DNA from: Patagioenas fasciata
Taxonomy: Eukaryota; Chordata; Aves; Columbiformes; Columbidae
Direction: 5' to 3'
DNA length: 64,000 nt
Assembly (NCBI RefSeq): GCF_037038585.1
Contig: NC_092523.1
Span: 33,643,501-33,707,500 of the forward strand
The notes under the pieces are model-generated. The model ran no database searches. It saw only the letters and a list, made by a program, of their open reading frames with translations, and was not told the DNA's origin. A program made the position numbers and the translations under genes. This document shows positions 24,736 through 37,330 of this stretch, in pieces (within the stretch, counting starts at the first letter, position 1; each line of letters begins with the position of its first letter).

Positions 24736-27700
24736 GGTTAAGCATTTATGATACGCTGATTTATTATGAAGATTTATTAGCCAACATCAAATAAATAAAT
24801 ACTAACACTAATTTTCCATTTAATTGTCTTTTACCTCCTACCTTCATTTATTTACCTCCTACCTATTATAAATTTACAGGGAAATAAACTGGCAGTGGCG
24901 TTTGGCATATATTGCTGTGTGATGATTCATCTCAACTAAACAAAAACAATCCAGAGGCATGGCTCCTGGAACTGATTATCAAAGCTCCTACTGTAGAAGC
25001 TATGCAGTACATGACATCCTTAAGGCTGCACAGCCATTATCTGTACTGCGCAACCTACTGCAAATCACCAACAGGCTTGCCTTCTCTCTGGATCCCTCTT
25101 TTCTGTCTGTGGCTTGGCCTTCCTCTGCACTGTTTCCAATCCCGACTAGTCCTGCTCACACAAGTCTTGGTTCTTGCTTCTGCCATACACCTGCTGGAAA
25201 CCTGGACAAACACCCCATTCGGATGGATTTATTGCTGAACTTCTCAGTAGCTCTTTTATCCCAAAGTCTTGTAGGTTTTGATGTTCTGTACCCAAAAACA
25301 CAGCTCAGTCAAACATGCAATATTTTCAGCTATCTTTAAGTTGATTCATAGGCACAATATCATGGGTGAGAAATTTCACTTTAAGAAAAAGCAATTTTCA
25401 CTTGTATTGCTTTTGAACGCTATAAATCATTCAAGAGGCAAAGATTCATAAGGAAAGGCATTAGCTAAGCTTAAGAACTGATAACATGACAGAAAATTTA
25501 TCTCTTTGTGATATAATTTCACAGAGTAGTTCGATTATTATGACAGTAGGCTTTTTCTTATAACACTTTTTTCTGCTAGTAGTCTTTTCCTTAGTTTTAT
25601 ACTCAGGACTAGCTGATTCAGAATTTCTGGCATATGGGAAGTGATCAGGATGTTAGAAACGTGTGTGAATATCCACAGCATGCAACACAATGTTTTTGAG
25701 TGCTACAGACTCATAAAATTGGATATTACCAGTCAGATTTGGAAGTTTTACTCACCAATATCTTAAGAGTCTACCAAAACTAAAGACACTTTGAATAATG
25801 TTATTTTGCAGTACTGCAAAATAGTGTACTAGCCCCAAAGGCTTGCTTTCCTCCTATTTCTTCTGTCCCATCTCTGTTCCTATTCCTTCTTCCTACCTTT
25901 TTTTTTTTAATTTTTTTATTTGCAAACCACACACTTTGTGTTCAGATTATTCTTTTTGTATCTGCTCCAATTTTCACCTTCCTTCTTTTCCCCTTCCTCT
26001 TCACCACGTCCCTCTTACCATGTAAGAGCTAACTGATAAGACCACTTCTCCCTTCAGCATCACCTTTGCTACAGTAAGATTGAGACATTTCCAAAGAAAG
26101 TAATGATCTTTTTGATCATCCTTGAGTTGTGCCTTATAAGTCTTAGTTGTTACATGGAAGAGTTCCTAGACTTTCGATCAAACATTTGCATAATATAGAC
26201 AAACATTAAATAATTAATAATAATTAATCACTTAACCATAACCAGTCTTAACATCTACTGAAGTTTTCTTTGTCACCTGGGATTAGCTGGTCAAATAGAA
26301 GAAATTGAACTTTTTTCCTAGTCAGGTGTTTAGACTCGTAGCTTCTACCCTCACCCTCTCCATGCTAGATCCCCTCAAAAGCAGATGTTCAAGGCAGTGA
26401 CTCACTGGGTAGCAAATACAGAATATTCTTCTGCAGAAGAGTGCCTGTTCAGTAAGGAAGGATTCAACCATTTAGTCCTCCAGGGCTGCCCTAGGTCCTA
26501 TCAGATCATATTGTCAATCTCAAGAAGTCACTGTTTTTCACCACCACACAGAGATCTGCTTCTAAGTTGGACTTTCCTGGCTAACGGAATTCGCAAAGAG
26601 ATAATGGTAAAAGTTTTATTCACAAAAAGGTTACAATTTGGTATAGTCTTATTCTGTAGCTGTCTTACGTTGCCCATATACCATCTCCATAGGCCAACCT
26701 GTCTGTCTCCTGTTCAAGGCAATGATCTCAGGTACCTGCGCAGGAGTCTCAGGTCCCTCATGAGTGAAATACTCACAGAAAGCTTCTAATCAGAAGGCTA
26801 CAAAAGGCACTAATCAGAAAGTTAAGAAACTGTGATTTCTATCACTGCCTGAACTCAGTCATCTCACATGACTTGGACAGGTTTCCAAGTCTTTGCTTTT
26901 ATATCTGAAAGGTTTATAGAAAAAGTGATGTTTCTACTTCATGTGAGAATTCAATGGATGATGACATCAAGCTATGTGATGTTCTCAGAAACTGCAACAC
27001 TTTGTAAATAACATAGCTCTCCATTGCATTTAGGAAAGCTTGTATGTGGGATACATATTTTTGGTAAAAATGACATTTAACTGGAGTTTTGTTTTCCTGG
27101 ATAAGAAAGTATACTTAGTGTCAGTGGCATTTAACTGTTGTTTAGTTTCTTTTTGTCATAAACCAATATTTTGAAGAGGATTAGTTTCTATGCAGTATTT
27201 AATAAACAGGCATTTTACTAAAATATGTACTTTGCTAAATACATAACTTTCTGTGACTTCCTGACAATCATTCACTTTACTATATTCCTGATAGTTCTTT
27301 GTTAGCTTATCATTTTTAAATGTTATAGCTTTATATGTTTTTCATACTTTGCATTTTTGATGTAACATTAGTACTTCTCTAAGCTCAGAATTATTAATTA
27401 ATTATAGGACTCACCATTAGACACTATAATAAATGTAACATAGTTCTGGAGACCGACTGAAAAGTGATGCTCATGAAAGTGTAAAAACAACATCACAGTC
27501 TTTGTTCTCAATAGTTTTCATATGACTCGTAAGATAAACCTGAAAAAAGGAAGTAAGTATGACACACAAATAAACCAGCCAAGAAACTATTAATTTAATC
27601 TTGTTTCATATGTATATGTGCATAATTTTGTAAGAACTGAGGTTTACTTAGGAGACAATAACCTAAATAGAAAGAAATATGAACAAAGGGGAGCACACAG

Positions 27701-30700
27701 AGAAGACAAAGAGAGAAGTGACAGGTATAAGGAGAGGAGCAGGGCAGCACGAATTAACAATCACTCCATGACCAGTCAAAATAAGAAAAAGACCAACGGA
27801 TACTGATTCTCAGTGATCTGATACATTTCCACATAGGCATAGCAGTTTTATTTGATGCAGGAAATCCTCCACTGAGTCAAACAAAATCCTTTTAGTACAT
27901 ATGCACTTTCCTTCTTGGCTTGATATTATAGATTAAACAAAACCCACACAAACTGGTGACAGAATACCCAGCAGCCTGGGAGCAGGGATGTTCAAACTCT
28001 TCTCTAGTACAAACATCTTGCCAAGCAATGCTAAGAGGATATAACCAAGTTTAGGACCTGGTATAGCCTCTCAAGTGATCTATGGTTTACTCCACTCTTG
28101 GCCCTGGAATCATCCCTATTTCATCCCACTTTTGTTTTAGGGTTGGATTCTTAGGCCTTTGTTCTAGTGATCTGGCTGTTTAGGTAACACAAAAAGATGT
28201 TGCCCTTGGTAGCAATCTGGAGAAGTATGGGAGAATTTGTGAGATTTCTTCCATCTGTCCCATTCCCAGTCTCAGTAGAGTAGTTTACTGGCAGCGAGCC
28301 ATTACCTGGCCTTTGCCAGTCCCAGATAAGAATGTGACTTAGAGACAGATGTTTTTCCCTTTCTCAAATCCTGCATCAACCTCTGGCTAGGCCCAAGCAG
28401 CTGGCTTTCTGACTTTAATACTACTTAAAAGACATCTGTTTTCTAAGGATTATCTAGTTCAGTAGCAGTTTTGTTAGTTTTATATTGATAGCAAGTAAAG
28501 CTCCTGGGGATACATTGCATGAATGGTGTTGTGAGATAGCAATTTATATTTGCAACTGCTGTTTACCTATGTGCAGAGATCAATATCTGTTGTATTTTGC
28601 CCTCTTAATTCACAAAATATGAGTTTAGAATGTAATCTTTTTCTATCTACTCTTCATAACAAATCAATGCTCCTATGTAATATCTGTCGCCTTAATTCAG
28701 TCTTAAAATCTTTGTCTTTGTAGGCTTTTTTTACTTCCAGTCAAATAGATAAAATGCTGAAGTTGTTATATTAGGAGGACGTAACACAGATTGGAATTGC
28801 AATCCAGGATTTTATTTGGATGGTTGAACTATCTTTTTCTGTAATAAGCAAATCAAATCCCATACATTCAATGGAAAGCTGGATTTAAATTCTAAAGCAA
28901 TGACTCTAACTGATCCAATAGAAAATCTGCAACTATCTCCAAATTTCAGGGGAAAACTAATCCTGTTATTAAGGTGCTAGAAAGTTATTGAGGTCTTCTT
29001 TAAAGCCTAGTGACACCTCAATAATTTATTTGATTTTCAGATTGGAACATTGTTATGCTTTGAACTTCGATTTTTTTTTTTTCCTAAGACTATTCTAACA
29101 CAACTTCTTGACTGTCATATTTATTCATGGTATTTCCTGGTTAAGTGTGTACTGCAAATGAGCGAGGAAAATAAAACTTTTAAGAAGGATAAGATAACAA
29201 GAGATAGTAGCAAAGGCCACTTGAGGCTGGCTTTTGAAAATGTGTGTTAACTTATTGAATCCCTGCCACTGTGCCTCTCTAGGACCCAGATGTATGTGGC
29301 GTACCAGTGCATGCCACTCCATGCCCATAATGGTGTCTGACTCATAAAAATATTATAAGAAAGTGAATTTATTTGCCATAGTCCTCTGTAAAGCTGTTTG
29401 ACAGCACAAATCAGAGTAAGTGCTTCTAGTGCTGAGCAGGCAGCTCCTGAGGCCACCTTTCCCAGGCTGTAGCTGACTCCAGGGCTGACCATAAGGTAAA
29501 CATTTTTCCTCAAAGCTGCAGTGATTCACACCTCTTATTGATGGAAGACAGACATCACAGACAGCATTTATTACTCATTTTCTCTCTGTTTCTCCTAACC
29601 TAGGCTACTTTTCTGCACCTGGGATAGCATTTAGATTGTCCAGTATCTTCCACAGAGAATCTCTGACTTCTAAAGAACAGAAGCTACGAATACAAACATG
29701 GGTCTGTTATCCTCAAGTTAAACCACCAAGAGTCTGTGTTAATAAATAATTCCACTAAAACAGTAGATATCCTAGTTACTTTGCTTAGTCTTTCTGGGCA
29801 CTTTGGGTGGTATCCCTCTCAACTAACGTCAGGCATTTAAAAATCAGCTGTCTAGATTCCTTCCTTAGGGAAAAGAGTAGATGAACTGCACTTTGGAGGC
29901 ACCAGCTTCTCTCCAATGACTAAAAAAAATGACACTGAATTTGACTACATGCTTATTCAATCAAATGAAATTATCTGAGATGAATCTGACTACTAGTGTC
30001 TACTAATAGATTCTACTATAACTAATATATCACAATCTTACCCACTTGATGGATAGATTCCTCATAGCTAATTTGTGAAAAAATGGCCCTGCTGTAAGCC
30101 AGTAAAAAGATCTCCTTGATTAAGTCAGTTTTCTCTGAGGAATTTTGTTCTTATAAAATTTATTTGAGCAGTAATATGTGATGTCTTTCCAGGGATGGCT
30201 TCTTCCTCTAGTTGACACAGGGAGGTTTATAACAAAGAAGAAAATATTCTAATATGGGTCAAGAAAATTGCAAAAATATATTCCCTCTGTGCCTGTGTAT
30301 GTTATTAGCTTAGCATGATTTTGGTTTGCTTGTTGTTTTTTCTTTTTCAAATGAAGAAAATGGCTGCAATTTTCTGAGCTGCATGGTCAGTAAAATAACT
30401 ATGTAATTACATGGCAGAAGCAAAGTAAAGTTTCAGTTGATTTAATTTATTTATATCTCTCTTAATCCTATTTCATCCATTCAGTTTTATCACCTTCCTG
30501 TCTCTGCTGCTGTCTGTTATCACTCCAGCCCTGAACCTCCCACTGTCTGGCTATAACCACTGTAATCTTTTTTTTTCTGGCACTTAGCTGATCCTATCCT
30601 AAAAGTCTTTTTATCCACCGCTAAATGCAATCTTTGCTTCATTTTCTCCATTTACAAGAATATTGAATCTGTTGTGGTTTTCTCTTTACTTTTACTATAT

Positions 30701-33700
30701 GCTGCTTGTTTTCTGTGGACTGAAAGAGCCCTCAAGGCAGAAAATAATCAGTAATCATAGGTACCATTTCCAGTACTGGCTTTAGATACGATATCTATCT
30801 TTTAACCGATATACTGACATTTATTCTTTGGTTTTTATCCACAGGTTTTGCTATCATGTCTCAGAGGGAGCTGGCTTCATGGCAGAATAACTTGTCACTG
30901 TACTGTTACAGAGGATTTAATATCAAGAGTTTCTGGGAAGAAGAGTAGGCTGAAGCTGATCTCTTGTACGCTTTGATAGGTCACAGATTATTTCATTTAA
31001 CCTGATAGAATTATGCTGCTAGATAACAAGTTCAAAATGAGGCTGTGCTACAGCCTCCTGAAAAGTCATGCTATGTGCACACTATCACAAAACCTTTCTT
31101 CCTATCACTTACAAAACTCAGAATGCCATGGAGAAAGAAGCAAGCATAGAGAGTCAACTATGTAGTCTTAGTATGGTCAGGAAAGAATGGGGAAATAGAG
31201 ACCTGGTCATCTCTTTCTTCTAAAAAATCCACCAGGCAAAATGGACAAAGAAAGAGTTAATATGTCTAGGTTTGTTATCATTTAGGGAAAATGTGATTTC
31301 ATTTTTACAGTTCTAGGATTAGAAATGAGGGAATTTTTAAAAAATGTGACTCATAATTTCACATAAAACTTCACCATACCTTCAGAAAACACAAGGTTTT
31401 TCTATGCATTTATTAAAGTGTTCCTCAGTGAAATTCTCCCTCAGGAGTCTTCATTTTTGGAGGGAGCACAGATAAAATGGTATTTACGTAAAGCAAACAG
31501 AATTTTCAGAGTTATTTGGCAGGAATTAACCAACCATCTTGATGTAACTTAAAAGCTTTGGAAAGTACTAAAATAAGTAATTCTAGAGATGTCTCCTTGG
31601 AAAGATTCAGAATCAGAAAATTATACACGTGGAGTTTTTAACCAGTGAAGTACCCTTCCCTCTGGGTTTAGGGAATTCTTTTAATCTGTTTTCTCTTCCT
31701 CAATCTTATTCATTTGGTTCCACGAGTCTTTCAGGTGTTAGTTACGACTTACTTTTCCTCTTCAGAGCACTATAGATTTTTTCTCATTTCCCTGTGTTTA
31801 TTCTGGTACAGTCTGTAAATGGAAGTGGAAAAATAAGCTTTCTAAGATAAGGTGATATCTGAGAAAGAGCAGCATATACTGGCTGGACCAGGACAACAGC
31901 ATTATGCAGAATAACCAGTTAAGTCTCAAATGGGATAATTGTTAATGTGATATACTGAAAAAACCTCAAAACATGGATATTGCAAAGTAGGTAAAAATTA
32001 AGCTGGTATGGTAACTAAAGGAGAAAATAAAGGACAACTAGGTTCAGATGGTTCACTTGATAAACACCTCACAAACATTGATGTATTGTTTTCAGCTCCA
32101 AGTAAAAGCACAATATACATATTCTACATAAATAAGTTGAGCAACAGACTGATAAAAAAAGTACAAATTCAGGTTCCCATGTTAGTTTATATTCCTAAAG
32201 CATGGAAAACAGTCACTTTGAGGAAACCCAGTCAGTGAATCATGTAAATGCAAGTGTATGCAATAGATATGAACAAGGCATATCATAGAAGGTGTTAGTT
32301 GTACCATAGTCTCAATACCATAATATCATCTTCAAGATGTGAAGAAGAGTGTCTCAGGGCACTTAGTCAAATATTTGCACATTTTATACCAATTACCCAT
32401 ACATTTTAGGCACGCATTCAAACACTCAGCTACTTGATCATTATAATTATTGTACATTCCATATCTCTGAAACACGCCAGATTCCTAATTGGAAGGAAGA
32501 AAATTATCTTGAGGCATGCACTAACAAAACAATGAAAAATAGCCTAAGAACAATGTCCTTTTTATGCTGCCTACAAGATCTTTCTCCTATGTATATGAAA
32601 GCACAATTAACTTTTAATCAGAACTAGAAAAAAAAACTTCCTGGTACCTAGATACCTTAAAAGCCAAAGCAAAATCTGGCCATGTAATGTGGCTTTATAG
32701 ACAACTGAGTCCACTTCTATGTTTTCTCTTATTCTACAACATAAACCAACTCTCTGTCCTTCTGTGCAGTAATCTCCCTGAAAACAAACCAGCACAGGTT
32801 CAAAAGCAGAAAAAAGAATGAGGCACTCAGGCTGCACTACAGTTTGGAAATCAAGTCCAAACAGCATTCAGAAAAATCCTTACTGTGCTGCCATGCAAAC
32901 TACCAAGCTGACTCATTGTATAACTAAATTCCAGAGATGCCTACAATTGACATGTCTGAGTAGTTCACAATGCTTGGCTCACACCTTGCTTATGCGGCTA
33001 GATTAGGATCCAAAATTATGTCATTTCCTACATATGTTCTCCAAGAAACTCGAGAGACATCATCTGAGCATATCTAATACACATTCAGCCTTAAAGTTCA
33101 ACTCAAATGCAGGTGCAAGTAACTACAATCTTTTAAAACATGACCTTTCTTCATCATGAAGAGCTGTGAAATTCTGAAACAGTACCCTCCTTAGCCAGTT
33201 TCAGAGGTGTGGATTTTTTTTCTTTGTCTTAATATGAATATAACTAGAAAATGAATAGGAAATGATGGAAAAAAACACCTGAGCTGGAGTAGTTTAATGC
33301 CTAGGATAGTTTCTGAAGAGGTCATCCTCCCCGAGCAGGTTTTAGAAATTTTCCAGTGCTTTATTTTTGCTCCCTCCAGATCATTCACGTTCTTAGTCCA
33401 GTGTCCATACAAGGTGGAAGTGTCATTTTCCATCTCAGACCCATAATGTCTGGAAATTATTTTAATGAGTGATGTGGGCTTGAATTCTTTGAGGCAATAA
33501 GGAAATACTAACGCAAAATTTCTGTATTTCTAGGCCAGATGCTCTGACCAATAAACTGAAGTTCTTCATACAACTGAATTTCTTTAAGACTCAGGCATTT
33601 GTCTCCAGGATAGGCGTCAGGTAGCTTGACTTCAGGGACAGCATTAATAACTCAGTTACCCACCCAGCTGTTTAACACTCAGCAGCTACACACACAACAT

Positions 33701-35764
33701 GTTATTCTAAATGTCAATCTCACTTTACCCGTGAATTGTCTGGGAACTTAGGTTTCTGATACATAATTCTTGCCTGGGAAAAAGGCTGTAAAAATAATAG
33801 CACAAAGAAGTGTATTTATTTGAATTAGTCTTTTAATATTCATGACTTTGATCTTCCATTTTTTGCAAAATCATTTGCAATTCACTTTCGTTGCTAGCAT
33901 TAATTTAGTGTTATTTTCGTAGCAACTAATTAGTTTTATTGATGCCATTCTGAGAAAGTTACATGCCTGATGTCCTGGAGCAGTAGGAGATTGTATGGGT
34001 CATGCACAATGTACGCAAGTATTTTCATCATTTTTATAACTTCATGAAGGAATTTATTTTTTAAAAGAGGTTGTATATTGTCCCAGCGGTCGCCCTAGAA
34101 AGAAAGAAACTGTCTTACCAGTCTTCATCTGGAAACTTTCACATTCATTGTTCATTTGAACATAATTTATGTGACTTGTGCAACTGGACATGTGTTTTGT
34201 TGACAGTTTGCATATACAATTCTCCAATGCAAAACTGGAAAAAAAAAACAACACTCTGGTATAAACTACCGGCACCTAATACAGCTGAAAACCGAAATGA
34301 ATACAGTGGTAATGAACTCAGTGGCTCAAGATCCTTCAAGCCTCTGTTGTGTTATCACTGCAAAGTGGGTACCCATATCAAGAGCATGTAATTCCTATTC
34401 CATCTGGACAGAAGGACAAGGGCCCCAGCCTTGCTGTGAATCACCTTTCACTTGCTGTTCTATGGTTCCTTATCTCCATATACTTCTGTGTGCAACAGGA
34501 TATAATAATGATATTTTTTATCATAATGAGGATTATTTTGTTTATAGTGATATTTTTTATCACTTCTGAAGCAGAATATAGGAGTTTTCCAAGGCACAAA
34601 GCTATTTTAGACCTACTGCTTATTAGGCCTATCACAGTAATCTGAACACCATCTAATTAAATATTTTTTGTTACTTCTGTTTCCTGTTGTTCAAGTTACT
34701 GAGATATCCTTTGCCATAAGTGAAACCTTAAAATCTTATTGACTTGGTGGCTATACAACCATAGCAGTAGGAGAATTGTGCCTCTATAGTTAACCACGTA
34801 ATATTTGTTTACTTTATAGCTAAAGGATATTTTGTTACTCTTGTCAGCTTTTCCCACTTGTAAGAACTAAACCGTATTACATCTTCCACATCATCCTATA
34901 TGGAATAACTGTTACGAGTTTCCCAATATTTCTCATTGCAGTGTTTCTCCAACCTTTAGTTTCTCACTTCTGAATGAAAAGGCAACAAATCAGAAGATAT
35001 CCTCCAAAAAAAATGTGCTTCAAACACATTAGGGAAGGTGGGAGAGGAGTTGAAATGCTGAAAGAAAGGAACTGGAGCAACTGGAGATGCTTTTGCACAG
35101 GACATTTGAGTAACACTTGTTCCACAGCGCTGCAGCTGAACTGGAAGTCAGTATACATCAAAGCCGAGTTGTAAGTCAAGACAATAAAAACTTAGAAAAT
35201 ATGTGATTACACCTCTATAACTAGCGTGTATCTGCCCCACTCTCAGTTCTGCTGGAAATCTGTGTCCTAGAAGCCCTTCTGGCACCTTTATGTGAATATT
35301 TTGTAGGAATTAAAGGCCTTCATGTTCCACAGTTTTGAAAAGCTCTGTGTGGGAAGATCCCCACCACAATCTTGAACCCTTTGAGTGATTCCAGGTTCTG
35401 CAGAGACCTGCAGTCCCCTGCCTCAGACCTTAATTCTCCAGTTCATCAAGAAAGAATCTGTTACAAGCTAAGCAGTTGGTTTTTTTCCGCTAAGAATATA
35501 CATGACTCCAACCTTTTTCCCTTAAGCTGAAGGCAATCCATACTTCAATTTATTCCCATGCAATTGACTCACATTAATGATTCTCAGTTGTCCCTGGTCT
35601 GGGATACACACGAAACATGTAGCAAAAAAAAAGGACCGGTAGCAAAACTTGGCTCAATTCACACCTTAACATGCAAAGAAGGAGCAAGGTAATTGAATCA
35701 TTCACAGTGTGGAAGTTTCAGGCAGAGTCACTAAATTATTGTACTGTGTAATTATAACATTATA
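24736..35764. other. Long noncoding stretch, no gene or transposon recognised
   Basis: Eleven kilobases without a supported gene. A 14-bp direct repeat (TTTACCTCCTACCT) with period 21 occurs at 24830 and 24851. A GC-richer block at 24890-25340 is open in two overlapping frames (24912-25238 and 24959-25339) but matches no family I know. A 12-bp perfect palindrome with a TAATTA core lies at 33924-33935. A 15-bp interrupted palindrome occurs twice, at 34509-34523 and 34548-34562. I see no splice-flanked open exon that I would defend. Confidence 0.5.
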
Positions 35765-36040
35765 TGGACCCAGTCTCTTCTCGGTGACAACCAATGGTAG
35801 GACAAGGGGTAATGGGTTCAAACTGGAACACAAACTTCTTCTCAGTAAGGGTAACAGAACACTGGAACAGGCTACCCAGGGGGATTATGGAGTCTCCTAC
35901 TCTGGAGACATTCAAAACCTGCCTGGACACATTCCTGTGCAACCTCATCTAGGTGTTCCTGCTCTGGCAGGGGGATTGGACTAGATGATCTTTTGAGGTC
36001 CCTTCCAATCCCTAACATTTTGTGATTCTGTGATTCTGTG
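35765..36040 (+). mobile_element. CR1 LINE, 5'-truncated 3' end with internal deletion
   Basis: It starts in the ORF2 C-terminal region (CTCTTCTCGGTGACAACCAA) and ends with three octamers at 36017-36040; the first is altered to ATTTTGTG. Compared with the copies at 42968 and 57203 it lacks about 26 bp, between GGAACACAA and ACTTCTTCTC, where those copies encode RFHLNLR. Its GGGGGATTATGGAGTCTCCTA block matches copy 2 better than copy 1, so it sits closer to that subfamily. It has no coding capacity. Confidence 0.95.
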
Positions 36041-37205
36041 AAATCTCTTTCTCCTGTTACATAAAGTGAGGCTCTCTGTTGTTCATTTCACATTCCTTAT
36101 ATGACATGAGCACAAATCATGCAGTAGAAACAGAATGTAAATTGAAAGGAAATAATTTTCCTTTAGTTTTTCTTCATTAGCATTTCACTTACTAGTAATG
36201 GAGTTATTTCTCTCTTCTCTGACTTGGATTCCTTTTCGGTTTCCTTTCACAGTTTCATTCTAAATTTTAAAAGAACTAGTCCAGATATCCACACAAGAAG
36301 CAAAATTTCTAGATTTGTTTCTATCTACATCATATACTACAGATATGGAAGACACATAGGGAGGTAAGTTCCTCTGGCTTTGCTATTTGCCATTTCACAA
36401 GGCATATTTCTTCTCTCAGGATGTGCTTTGTCAAAACACGTTTTAAAGGACTAAATAATCCCTGCATTGCTCAGCAGGTAGAACAGGATTCAAATTTCTC
36501 TCCAGAAGTAAAAAGTATTCTCATATAATACTCCTTGTCAGGAACAAGAACTACTCATTGGAACAAAAGCTTTAGAAAAAAAGCTCCCTCATTAACATTA
36601 GCATCTGAGGAAAAAAATACTATCACACCATCTCCAATTAGATTTTTAGCAAATTGAAACCGATCAGGTAAACAGAGTGTATGACAGTGATTAGCAAAGC
36701 ACTGAGCAGAATTCAGTTACTAAGTATTATGTACATGAATCATTGAAGGTAAAACCTCAAAGACATTTAACCAGAAAAAAGATTATGTCAAAGGTAAGTA
36801 TGAATAACATCTCTGCAGTATATTTTGAGCAAGTGTTGAAACATATAATAATATTCACATATGGAAACTGTTCCTGACAGCAGATTAATGTAGTCACTGT
36901 TTTTCTTTCTTTAAATAATCTAAATATAAATGTAATTTAATAAAATTAAATATTGTCCTTTTATTAAAAAGTCTCTTCTTTTGGAATGTATAGCTATGTT
37001 CAGTTAGTAATAAAACAGAATATTGCAAGCTATTGCATCATTAATCTCTGTATAATCATTTAAAGATTATAGTCATAATTGCCTTAGCAATGTTTTCCCA
37101 TATTGTCTAATGATTTACAATAGTTCCATTTTCCAGAACACTCCAATCTACCACCCAGGTAAAGAGGACTGCGATTTATACAAAGAATGCAAGACCAAAC
37201 CTTGG

Positions 37206-37330
37206 CCAAAACAAAAAAAAAAAAACCAAAACAAAAAACCAAACCAAACCAAATCAAACAAACAAAAAAAACCAACCAACCAAACAAACAAACAAACAAA
37301 AACCAAACAAAAAAAACCCCAAACAATCAC
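37206..37330 (+). repeat. A/C-rich simple repeat, AAAC/AACC/AAAAC type
   Basis: The sequence is almost only A and C for about 125 bp, with AACC, AAAC and AAAAC units mixed. Frames through it encode Lys/Asn/Gln/Pro/Thr-rich (or, inverted, Phe/Leu/Val/Cys/Trp-rich) strings, which are artefacts. Confidence 0.9.

Noticed and set aside
30846..30950. Possible small exon after a pyrimidine-AG (TTTTTATCCACAG) with a short open frame beginning MSQRELASWQ
   Set aside because: About 30 codons, no recognised family, no clear donor site; such patterns are common by chance.
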